64,000 nt of DNA, taken from contig OZ024786.1 in NCBI GenBank assembly GCA_964017065.1, positions 12,657,596 through 12,721,595 of the forward strand, given 5' to 3'. The translations under genes were made by a program, and so were the position numbers. Positions 32,201-44,871 of the stretch are shown piece after piece. The DNA comes from Haliclona indistincta (lineage: Eukaryota; Porifera; Demospongiae; Haplosclerida; Chalinidae). Under the pieces are notes generated by a model. The model did not search any database. It was given only the letters and a program-made list of their open reading frames with translations, and was not told the origin of the DNA. The first letter of the stretch is position 1. Each line of letters starts with the position of its first letter.

Positions 32201-35200
32201 TCCTTCGGCGTCTATTTCTTCCAAAACTGAATTTTAAATGACATTTAGAACACTTAGAATTGATTTTCATCAACTTTGGAGCATTTCCAGCAAGATTACA
32301 ATTTTTGATGAAAACTCAATTAATCACCTTATAATCCTTCGGCGTCTATTTCTTCCAAAACTGAATTTTAAATGACATTTAGAACACTTAGAATTGATTT
32401 TCATCAACTTTGGAGCATTTCCAGCAAGATTACAATTTTTGATGAAAACTCAATTAATCACCTTATAATCCTTCGGCGTCTATTTCTTCCAAAACTGAAT
32501 TTTAAATGACATTTAGAACACTTAGAATTGATTTTCATCAACTTTGGAGCATTTCCAGCAAGATTACAATTTTTGATGAAAACTCAACCCTTTAACCCCT
32601 AATGACACCTATAGGTGTCATAATTGACTCCACCTACTCTAGACGTCATAAGTAGTGTAAAAAGTGCTCTAGAAAGGTCAAATCAAGTTTAATGCAAATA
32701 ACCTGAAAAAACCCACTGTTTTTCGCCGCGCCCTCCCCACTAAAATATATAGAACGGGGGACGGGGGGATTTTTAAAGGGGGGTGTCCCCCCTTTAACCC
32801 GGGGTTCGAAGGGGCGGAGCCCCTCGCCGCTTTCGGCATTTTTAGGGCTTCAGGATGCCCGGAAATGCATACTTTGGCATAGAATATGGTCTAAACTGTC
32901 CTGTTCGCTCACCTGGACACCACCAGGTTTTTGTATCAGTCACCAGGGCTGAATGAAGATCAAAATGAGCAAAAAATTGACGAGGCCGCAACACTTAAGT
33001 GGCTTCAGTTCCGAAGTGGGAGTGGCCAGATTAGAGTTTAGTACATTTTCGTAAACCTTGACATGCCAGGAGAAAAGGGTGCTAGTTTGGAATAGCTAGC
33101 GTACTGCATTTTGTAGAAAATTGCAAAACAAACTGCCAGTTTAGAGCAAGTCAAATTTCTGACGAAATAACTTGGCAACTAAAAGGTTAATCACCTTATA
33201 ATCCTTCGGCGTCTATTTCTTCCAAAACTGAATTTTAAATGACATTTAGAACACTTAGAATTGATTTTCATCAACTTTGGAGCATTTCCAGCAAGATTAC
33301 AATTTTTGATGAAAACTCAATTAATCACCTTATAATCCTTCGGCGTCTATTTCTTCCAAAACTGAATTTTAAATGACATTTAGAACACTTAGAATTGATT
33401 TTCATCAACTTTGGAGCATTTCCAGCAAGATTACAATTTTTGATGAAAACTCAATTAATCACCTTATAATCTTTCGGCGTCTATTTCTTCCAAAACTGAA
33501 TTTTAAATGACATTTAGAACACTTAGAATTGATTTTCATCAACTTTGGAGCATTTCCAGCAAGATTACAATTTTTGATGAAAACTCAATTAATCACCTTA
33601 TAATCCTTCGGCGTCTATTTCTTCCAAAACTGAATTTTAAATGACATTTAGAACACTTAGAATTGATTTTCATCAACTTTGGAGCATTTCCAGCAAGATT
33701 ACAATTTTTGATGAAAACTCAATTAATCACCTTATAATCCTTCGGCGTCTATTTCTTCCAAAACTGAATTTTAAATGACATTTAGAACACTTAGAATTGA
33801 TTTTCATCAACTTTGGAGCATTTCCAGCAAGATTACAATTTTTGATGAAAACTCAATTAACCCTTTAACCCCTAATGACACCTATAGGTGTCATAATTGA
33901 CTCCACCTACTCTAGACGTCATAAGTAGTGTAAAAAGTGCTCTAGAAAGGTCAAATCAAGTTTAATGCAAATAACCTGAAAAAACCCACTGTTTTTCGCC
34001 GCGCCCTCCCCACTAAAATATATAGAACGGGGGACGGGGGGATTTTTAAAGGGGGGTGTCCCCCCTTTAACCCGGGGTTCGAAGGGGCGGAGCCCCTCGC
34101 CGCTTTCGGCATTTTTAGGGCTTCAGGATGCCCGGAAATGCATACTTTGGCATAGAATATGGTCTAAACTGTCCTGTTCGCTCACCTGGACACCACCAGG
34201 TTTTTGTATCAGTCACCAGGGCTGAATGAAGATCAAAATGAGCAAAAAATTGACGAGGCCGCAACACTTAAGTGGCTTCAGTTCCGAAGTGGGAGTGGCC
34301 AGATTAGAGTTTAGTACATTTTCGTAAACCTTGACATGCCAGGAGAAAAGGGTGCTAGTTTGGAATAGCTAGCGTACTGCATTTTGTAGAAAATTGCAAA
34401 ACAAACTGCCAGTTTAGAGCAAGTCAAATTTCTGACGAAATAACTTGGCAACTAAAAGGTTAATCACCTTATAATCCTTCGGCGTCTATTTCTTCCAAAA
34501 CTGAATTTTAAATGACATTTAGAACACTTAGAATTGATTTTCATCAACTTTGGAGCATTTCCAGCAAGATTACAATTTTTGATGAAAACTCAATTAAACT
34601 TGTAGCTAAAATTGTTAAGGGTGGTGGGAATAGCAACGGCCGGCTGCTATGAATATAATTATTGTGTGGTTGCTGACATAGCAACTGTTTACACAACAAG
34701 CCACAGCCAATAGCAACTGTATACTCAGCAATTGTGCTGCCCTTGCCAATACGCATTATGGCATAAAACTTCGCCGTTGCATGCTGGATCTGGACGTCTT
34801 TTAGCTCTACGCGATCGCCAACACGTGGGCTATACCGTAACAGAACGATTTTTCTAAATAAACGCCACACTGCCGAGAAAAACGGGGGAGTCCATGCTGT
34901 TCGACGGGCAACGGTGCTTTCTGGGCACGCTAGCGAAAAAATCGCTCTGTTACTAGATTTTAGCCTTGTTGAAACTTGCATTTCTGGAATCTTGAGCTCA
35001 TTGAAGTCTTTTCTGGTGAGTTTTATAAACAAACACGTCGATCATAGACCGCGTCTCTCCGTGTTCTTGCGAGCAAGCTAGCCCGTTAAATTTCATGATA
35101 CGAGTAGCTATCCAGATGCACTAGCTATACTGCTAATATCGCTCTGTCTGCTGCTTTAGTTTTCCAGAAACACTGACCATAGCAACGCGCAGCGCCGTGA

Positions 35201-38200
35201 ATATTAATTAGTCCCGACCACCCTTAAGCTGTACGTATCAGGTCTGCCTAGTCGCCTACGCATGCATGCAGTGCATACGAGCCCCGCCCACACTTGTTTG
35301 TAGACCTATACGGTGGTTATAATTATCTGGCAAGTGCAGAATGGCAATCCTACACGAGCTTACCGTTTTTCGAAGACTCCAGACAAATACCGGGTGTGTG
35401 TTCCACACGGCGCAGCGATACTTTAGCTGCTTGGTCACGTGCGCTACCCATTGCTTGATCACGTGCGTATTGCGCAATCACAATAACACTAAGCTGACAA
35501 TGGATCACGATCGAGAAATCGCGGAACTTAGATCGCCGTTACGCTAAAAACAAAGCTCAAAAGGCACATGCCGGGAGAATTTCACGACTGTTCGTGGATG
35601 TTTTGGTCTCGGCACTGCTCGCGTAAAGGTGCTAGGCGAGTGGAAGAAAGAAAGAAGGAAGAAAGAAAGAAGAAAACGAAGATGACGAAACTCGATTTTC
35701 ACCGTTTCCAGGTTCGTCACTTTAGTAACAATTTCGAGCAATCTCCTTGCTACTGTAAGATGGGGCAACGCCAGAGAGCAGATCTAAGTGTCTAAAGGCG
35801 TATAAAATTCAACACCAGGCGAAATATCAGCGTTTGAACGCTAATACATTGTATGTAGCCGCCATCTTGTTTTCTCGTTCATCCCTACATAGGGAGTCAC
35901 TACCGTGCCTCCCTAATAGTCTATGAATATTAAGCAATATCGAGCCTAACGATATACCGCTTATTAGGGAGGCACGGTAGTGCCTCCCTATGTAGGGTTG
36001 AACGAAAAAAAACAAGATGACGGTTACATACAATGTAAAGAAAATAAAAAGATTTCTATCGAAATCGAAAGGATGTATGGTTGTAAAATCTACCACTGGT
36101 CCACAATGTAATCTAACAAGGAACAAGCATGGAATGGTAACACGATTGACTTGCTAACTGACCATAGATCCCTACATCAGTGGCTGCTGTGGCCTGACTA
36201 TAGCTAGTTCAGCTAGTTGCTGTTGACTGACACCTGACGTGCATTCAGCTTGTGACAAAAAATGATCTTATGTACAGCCACTGATGTAGGGATCTATGGT
36301 CTGTTAGCAAGAAAATCGTGTTAACCATTCCATGCTTGTTCCTTGTTAGATTACATTGTGGACCAGTGGTAGATTTTGCAACCCTACATCCTTTCGATTT
36401 CGATAGAAATCTTTTTATTTTCTTGTTTGTGTCCTTTTTTCTTTTTCAGTGAAGTTCAGTTCAATATCATGCACGTACTGAGCCGTCTTAGTCATGGCGA
36501 AATAGGCGAAATATCAGCGTTTGAACGCTAATACATTGTATGTAGCCGCCATTTTGTTTTCCCGTTCAACCCTACATAGGGACGCACTACCGTGCCTCCC
36601 AAATTAGCGTTCATACGCTGATATTTCGCCTGATGATGAATTTTATACGTCCAGAGACTCCTAGATCTACTATATGGCGTCACCCTATCTTACAGTAGCA
36701 AGGAGATTGCTCAAAATTGTTACTAAAGTGACGAACCTGGAAACGGTGAAAATCAAGTTTCATCATCTTCGTATTCTTTTTCTTCCTTCTTTCTTCTGCG
36801 CGCCTAGCGCCTTTACGCGAGCAGTGCCGAGACACGAACAGTCATGAAATTCTCCTGGCCTTTCGAACTTTGTTTTTAGCGAAACGGCTATATAAATTCC
36901 GCGATTTCTCGATCGTGATCCATTGTCAGCTAAGTGTTAGACGCCATTATTGTGATTGTGTAATACGCATGTGACCAAGCAGTGGCTAGCGCACCTGACC
37001 AAGCACTAGCTTTAGTATCGCCACGCCGTACTACGCCGTATCACGATGAACATGTAATCATTTGTCAGCTAGTATAGGATCACCATTCTGCGCTTGCCAG
37101 ATAATTATACCCGCCGTACAGGTCTAAAAACAAGTGTGGGTGGGGCTCGTATGCACTGCATGCAAGCATGCGTAGACGAGCTCATTATAATTAAAATGTA
37201 AACAAACAAGGAACAAGCATGGAATGGTAACACGATTGACTTGCTAACAGACCATAGATCCCTACATCAGTGGCTGTACATAAGCTGTCACAAGCTGAAT
37301 GCACGTCAGGTGTCAGTCAACAGCAACAAGCTGAACTAGCTATAGTCAACTACAGCAGCCACTGATGTAGGGATCTATGGTCTGTTAGCAAGTCAATCGT
37401 GTTCCCATTCCATGCTTGTTCCTTGTTTGTTTACATTTTTGACCAGTGGTAGATTTTACAACCCTACATCCTTTTGATTTCGATAGATATCTTTTTAATT
37501 TTTGTTTAATTATGGCTCATAATGATTATGTCCAAAAAATGTTATACTGACATGTAATTAGGAACCAGAGAAAGAGTCAGAGTTTCGTAAAAGTACCTGC
37601 TAATACATAGCCGTCTTGCTTATAATATAATGCAATTTCCAACATTTACAGGGCACCAAGGCCAATAGATGGCGCTTTCCTTGCAAAGGCTTATAGTATT
37701 ATTGGGGCTATATGTATTTATAGTGTCACTCATTATAGGTGTTTCACTGCCTTTAATGCTCAATTCCTGTAGGTGATACTTATGGACAAGAATTCTTTTT
37801 TGGTTTGCCTCGGACACTACTTCAGACTCCGACTGTGGAACTAAGAGTAGGTACTCCTGCAGATTCTGCTACTTTCATGGTTGAAATGACCGGAATGGCT
37901 AGCATGTCAGGAACGGCTTCATCTACTGAGTTTGCTACTGTCAGTCTCAATGTTAACCTTCAGCTGTCTACTGCTACCTACGATGATCGATTGAAAGGAA
38001 TAAAGGTTTCTGCTACTGGAACCAATCCAATATCTGTTTTTGTGACAATGAAGTACATTAGTGGATTTTTGGACTTTTCAGTTCATCCAAGAACACAAGC
38101 AATGGGTGTGACGAGCATTGAATACATTGGCATATCTACTGATTATGCTGGAACAACATATCCAGGTCGTTTTAGTCAGATTATCCTTGTTGCAGCTGAT

Positions 38201-41200
38201 GATGACACAGATATTAGCATCACTCCATCCCAGACGGTGTCTCTCCCTGAAGATGCTCAAAGCCAAAAATGTTCACTAGTGGAAGTATTCTCTGGTGACA
38301 CTCACACTGTTACCTTGAACCAAATGCAAACACTTCTTGTTTTCAATCCAAACCAAGATCGAGATCTCTCTGGCACTCGAATTGTCTCCAACAAACTTCT
38401 CACTGTTCTCTCTGGTCACAATTGTGGATCTGTCCCACATACAGTACACTTTTGTGAGGGATTTTTTGTCCAGGTTCCTCCAAGTTTTACATGGGGACAG
38501 GCTTTTCTCTTATCTCCATTTGGTGGCAGAACAAGTGGCCAGTTTTACAAACTTGTAACTGCTGAAACTGGTACCACAATTGCATATAGGTGTGGCAATT
38601 TGGCAGCAGTAGGAAGGGAAATCACTACAAATGCAGACACAATATTTTTTAATAGATCAATGTCAATGATCTACTGTTACTTGACAGCTACAAAGCCTAT
38701 TTTTGTTGTGCAGCTTGCAGGTGGATATGATAATGATCAGACAGGTGATCCCGACATGACAATCGTGGCATCAACCTTAGATCATGTCAGCAGTGCTAGG
38801 TTTTTAGCCTTGTCTGCAGCTGAGTTCCCTAATAGTTTTATCTCGGTCACTGTCAAAGCTGAACATTTTGGTCAGGCACAAATACAACTGGATGGAGCAC
38901 AGCTTATGTGCTCTTGGAATGCAATTCGCAATATCACAAATGACGACATTGTCGGCTATGGTTGTACATCTTTAGTCACCCCAGGTGTTCACAATATTGT
39001 CCACGCTGGAATGGATGGAGTCTTGTCAGTTTCTGCACATGGCTGGAACAATTCTCCTGCACAAGCTTATGCCTATCTGACTAGGCTGAATCCAGGTAAT
39101 GTTTATTAACCCTTGGCGCATGAGCGAGGGTTACGGCACTTGGTCTGTCGATTCGCTCATTAACCCTCGGCGCATGCGCGAGGGTTGCGGTACTTGCTCT
39201 GTCGTTCGTTCATTACGTACCGTATACCGTAGTTTGCAAATCGGTTGTCTCAAGCTCACAACCATAGCACGCTAAGCATGCGCATTTGACTGTAAAAATC
39301 TAGTTATACTTCGTCAATGCGCATGCGTCTTGATGGAAAAGCTACTCAAAAAGTGGACAACTGACTTGCAAATTACGGTAATCACCACGAGCGCATGCGT
39401 GAGGGTTATGGTACTTGGTTTGTGGGAGGGGGAGGGCGGGCAAGCGAAGCGGGGCACCTTGCCTACCTATTGCGCCACAATGTGACCTTGCTGCCTTCTT
39501 AGCTGACCTCTGTACCTTAATTCCTGTGCTAACCACGAAAATAATTAAATAATCTCAGCCTTGTAACTGACAGACTGAACACTGTACGCAAAAACGCTTG
39601 CATACGTTTGCTCGCTGGTAAGTTTATGAGCATGGTAAGTACAACAATGGCTTGCAATGTGACTCGTGGATTATGCTAAGATACTTTCGTTCTCGAGTTA
39701 TGCCTGACGGTCATCTTGGACCTCTCTGTCTACAAAGTCGACCAAAGTACTTGTAGATTCCATCTAAACTGCATGAAAGCTCTTAGGGTTAGTAGTGCAA
39801 TTTCAATAGCAAGCAGGTTGGGTTCAGTTGCAAAGCTCCTTCTGCAAACCATACTAAGGAGTTAACACAATGTGCATCAGATTCACACGCCGAGGTTTTT
39901 GTGAAAACTGTTCATTTTATTGTATGTTATCTTACTTCCAGCTGCTAGAATAGAATTTGAGAAGATCACATTCAGTGTCGACGAGAAATCAGGGTTTGCT
40001 GAGCTACCAGTAGCTTTGTTAGGTGACGTCACACTAGGTGGAAGGGTTACTGTACGCTTTCATACTAGTGACCTATCAAGTGTTGGTCAGCATCGTTGCA
40101 CTTGTATTAGCATGTATTTAATACAATCTCTCTTACTATTATATAACAGCTGGATTGGACTATATAGAAACAATAGAAGAACTCATTTTCAATAGCAGTA
40201 TGCAGCATATTGTAGTGCGGATCCCCATTGTTCCAGATGCATTCTCCGAAGAAACTGAACAGTTTCGTGCTAGTCTGTCACTAGTGGATAGTAGCGGCAT
40301 CAATGTTTCTTTGAATCCTGAACCAGCTACTGTCAACATCACTGATGATGAAGGTATTTTAATTATGTACTCAGTGTTGTATGCAGACTCAGAAAATCAT
40401 TATCAGAGATAAGTGTTTGAAGTAAAAAACCACAGAACTTTATGGCAAATCTCATGCACCATTGTGCAGCTAACATTGAGAGCATTGGATTATTGAATTT
40501 GTTCTCATCATTGCTAGTGTTAGCTATTATCACACAGCATCATAACAGTTATAAACTGTCTGTTAAAATCTTAAAAGCAATGCTACAAAATTCTTTCCTC
40601 AGCTGCAGTGGTTATTGGATTTATAAGAAACATGATCATAGTAAATGAGAGTGATATGCTAGCTTCACTCACTGTGAGGATACTCAGTGGTGCTCTGGCT
40701 CCTGATGCATGGGCTGAAGTGGAGTTCACTACTAGTGATATGCCTTCATCTCCTATCTCTGCCATTTGTAAGTCAGTGTTAGAATGAGGTACTCAGCGAA
40801 AAAAATTGTACATAAAAATATTATACAAAACTTGTCTATACATGTACATAAAATAATTAATATCATTGCCGATCAGCAATTATATGAGGGATGACCTCGA
40901 ATTAAGATGACCTCGAACTACTCATGCATGAAAATGAGTTTTCGCATATATCTCAATTGTTATACATTTCTACTGCATTTTACTATCTCTAAGTGAATGT
41001 GAAGTGTAAGTGCTTGTAGAAAGTCTATCAAAGTCGCCGGGACTGCTTGCTTGACGACGAAAATCAAGATGGCGACTCTCAGGGAGCCATTTGAGATCTT
41101 GCCTTTTTTTTAGCTTTTTCGAGATTCCAGACATCTAGGATTGATCATACAATTGTTCTGAGCGTGGAAATACCTTTGGCGAAGCTGGCAGATAGACGTT

Positions 41201-44200
41201 TATAATGCGGTTAACTGAAATCACCGCCCACGCGAATTGTTCATCTTCTTCTTTCCTTCATTCTTCTTTAAACAAGCCAAGCGCTGACAGCTGTGCTGTC
41301 CTGAGTTAACAAATCACTACCAAACGGATGTAGGGTTGTGAAATCTACCACTGGTCCACAATGTAATCTAACAAGGAACATGCATGGAATGGTAACACGA
41401 TTGACTTGCTAACAGACCATAGATCCCTACATCAGTGGCTGCTGTGGTTGGCTATAGCTAATTCAGCTAGTTGCTGTTGACTGACACCAGACATGCGTTA
41501 AATTGAATTGGATTCAGCTTGTGACTAAATAATTCTTGATCTTATGTACAGCCACTGATGTAGGGATCTATGGTCTGTTAGCAAGTCAATCGTGTTACCA
41601 TTCCATGCATGTTCCTTGTTAGATTACATTGTGGACCAGTGGTAGATTTCACAACCCTACATCCTTTTGATTTCGATAGAAATCTTTTTATTTTCTTGTT
41701 TGTGTCCTTTTTTCATTTTCAGTGAAGTGCAGTTCAATATCATGCATGTACTGAGCCGTCTTTGTCATGGTTTCCACCACTGGTTTAGTTTTCCAGTTGC
41801 TGATGGCTTTTCCTTATTATTAACAATTTTAAACTTGTAGCTAAAAATATTTGTTATGTGGTACATACCAGCTCGCCTACGCATTCATGCATGCATGCAG
41901 TGCATACGAGCCCCGCCCACACTTATTTGTAGACTTGAACGCCGGTTATAATTATAGGCTGTGTCTATTGACACCAATTCGTTGGTGTCAATAACGGCCA
42001 CCGAAACGCTATTGACACCAACCTAAATCCTAAACCCAAAACCCTAAAAAAACCTCCTAATTGTGCAAAGTGGGGAGGGTCGTCCAAACCCGGGCCTTCG
42101 ATCCTTGGTAAGCCTAAGGATCGTCGGGAGGGTCGTCCTAACCCGGGCCTTCGGCCCTTGGTAAGCCTAAGGATCGTCGGGAGGGTCGTTCTAAACAGGG
42201 CCTCTGGCCCTCACTAATGATCTTCGAGCTAAAAACATAGCAGCTAATAAAAACTGAAGTTTTCTGCAAAAAAAAACCAACAAAAAATGCTTATACCGAG
42301 AATCGAACCCTGAACGATTGCATTACTAGCCACCGTACTATACCGCTGAGCCACTGGAACCTGCTGGCCAGTGAATGCTACAAATAAGCATTTATAGTTG
42401 ACACCGAAGGTTTAGGTTGGTGTCAATAGCATTTTGGTGGCCGTTATTGACACCAACGAATTGGTGTCAATAGACACAATCATAATTATATCTGGCAAGC
42501 GCAGAATGGCGATCCTACACGAGTTTGCCGTTATTCGAAGACTCCAGACAAATATGGCGATACTCAAGCTAGTGCTTGGTCACGTGTGCTAGCCACTGCT
42601 TGGTCGCGTGCGTGTTGCGCAATCGCAATAATGGCGTCTAACACTTAGCTCACAATGGATCACGATCGAGAACTCGCGGAATTCAGATCGCCGTTTCGCT
42701 AAAAACAATGCTCAAAAGGCACCTGCCAGGAGAATTTCACGAATGTTCGTGGATGTTTTGGTCTCGGCACTGCTCGCGTAAAGGCGCAAGGCGAGTTGAA
42801 GAAAGAAAACGAAGATGACGAAACTCGATTTTCACCGTTTCCAGGTTCGTCACTTTAGCAACAATTTCGAGCAATCTCCTTGCTACTGTAAGATGGGGCA
42901 ACGCCAGAGAGCAGATCTAAGTGTCTTTGGACGTATAAAATTCATCGCCAGGCGAAATATCAGCGTTTGAACGCTAATACATGTATGTAGCCGCCATCTA
43001 TACTGTTTTCAAACCATCAGAATCTTAAAATATTAAACTCTTTAAAAATAGAGATGTTAATGCATTGCTGAAAAAGCTGTAGCCATTATTTTTTGTTTGC
43101 TTTTCGCAATGAATATTGGTTTTGGCACACATCCCAATACAGTCCTTAGGGTCATATTACCTTGGTTACTAAAAATGGTTAAGAAGATAGGGCAATTATT
43201 GTTAGTGACACTGCCGATAAAAAGGGCGTGGTCATTTTCGGGTATTTCGCAGCGGATAGACAATTTGGCACATATCACATCTTATTCCTTGGGGTCAAAT
43301 TACCCTAAAACAATAGAGTTATCCTCTCCTAAATTAAATGCATACAAATCTTAGTCAGGGCCTCTACTATAATCTGGCGAGTGCAGAATGGCGATCCTAC
43401 ACGAGCTTACCGTTCTTCGAAGACTCCAGACAATTGCCGGGTGTGTGTTCTCCGTGATAGCTAGTGATCCAGGCAAGCCGCCAGCGTACCAAATTTCTCA
43501 ATTTACTTGCAACGGAAGTGGGCGGTAACCGTCCGTGGAAGAGGAGAAATGGACGAAAGTGTTGGCTTACAAAAATACCTGATTTTGTCTCTGTTAACCT
43601 GTAATTCCTTGTTAACAACATGTGTGCTTGTTCTTTATTGGCTGGATTTTATCTACGAGAGGTCTTGGGAACTGTATGTTGCATCGTAGTTGAATAAACG
43701 CGGTGTAAAGTGCTTGAGCGTCACACTTGGACACAGTATGTTTCTGCTTTCCGCTCCCCCACTGATCAAACAATACGCCAGACACAGCTTGTAAGTTAAT
43801 GACTGTATAAAGCAGACTATTAGCTACCTTTCCATAGTAACAATAACCACGTAGCAGTGCAAAAACGGCAGTGCCCAACTTTTTAGTACAGCTTTTTGGA
43901 GTGTAAAGTGGCTTCACTGTTATGGAAAGATACGGATGAAGACGTTGTATCAACTTCATACTTATTATCTTAGTATGTCAGTTTGTATTGTACACTCTAA
44001 TTCTATTTTCTTGACTCTATCCTTCCTCTGGGTCCTTATTTTTCTGTTCATGTACTGCAATATCGTAATTTTTCTTCTCATCATCTCCCTGGGTCCTGCT
44101 GTGAAATCAGGGTTATATTTTCTGCATTCATGTGTCTTTGAGAGATGGCCATACCGAGTACTGACAGCAGAACTAGCCAATGCAGTGTTGATACTGATTT

Positions 44201-44839
44201 TTGTGTTAATAATCATGCATGAATGTCATGGCGACCATACAATAATCTCTGATCAGTCAAGTTTTGCTTAGACACAGATGAAACTTGGCAAGCTTGTTGT
44301 GTGATGCATTATTAAACTGTTAAAATAGACAAACTGTTCACAGCTGTGCAAAAACGCGTGTGCCCAACTTTTTTGTAAAGTTGATGTTTTGCTGTGGCAT
44401 TTGATTTCTACTGAACAGATTTTTTCCAAATTAACACTGTTAAAGACAGAAAATCTTGGTATAAAAGTAGCTTGGAGTTTAATCGAGTATATCGCCACAC
44501 TTTCAGAGTAAAGCGCGTACAACAAAGTTACTCGCGCTTGGTGCGCGTTATTTAGAGGGCAAGTAAATCTCCGTAAATAAGCAGATTTGGGAACGCTGGC
44601 GGCCCGCCTGGATCCACACGGCGCAGCGATACTTTAGCTGCTTAGTCACGTGCGCTACCCATCGCTTGGTCACGTGCGTATTGCGTAATCACAATAATGG
44701 CGTCTAACACTAAGCTGACAACGGATCACGATCGAGAAATCGCGAAACTTAGATCGCCGTTACGCTAAAAACAAAGCTCAAAAGGCACATGCCAGGAGAA
44801 TTTCACGACTGTTCATAGATGTTTTGGTCTCGGCACTGA

Positions 44840-44871
<32 letters not shown>

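Larger units (their letters stand above)
29648..35918 (-). mobile_element. Family R element, reverse orientation, split by three insertions
   Basis: Foldback end at 29,648-30,583 and body plus GGGAGGCAC end at 35,228-35,918. The interruptions are a TTAGAC-ended element in one foldback arm (29771-30203), the satellite array (30584-34593) and a TTAA-bordered element (34615-35227). The short piece ACTTGTAGCTAAAATTG between the last two is original element sequence, which proves the order. Confidence 0.75.
41325..43005 (-). mobile_element. Family R copy, reverse, carrying an inserted TIR element
   Basis: Foldback at 41,325-41,700, then body; the terminal GGGAGGCAC hairpin is missing at the right end (stops at GCCGCCATCTA). 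Interrupted at TATAATTAT by 41956-42481. Confidence 0.75.

Noticed and set aside
30584..34593. CRISPR-like array of direct repeats
   Set aside because: The units are 134 and 599 bp, contiguous and without unique spacers, in a eukaryotic intron; this is satellite DNA.
34544..35032. 162-codon minus-strand open frame
   Set aside because: It spans the end of the satellite array, a remnant of family R and the TTAA element, i.e. three unrelated sequences; composition and context do not support a gene.
42293..42358. Functional tRNA gene
   Set aside because: A and B boxes are good, but the acceptor and T stems do not pair and the same segment recurs inside another transposon; treated as tRNA-like.
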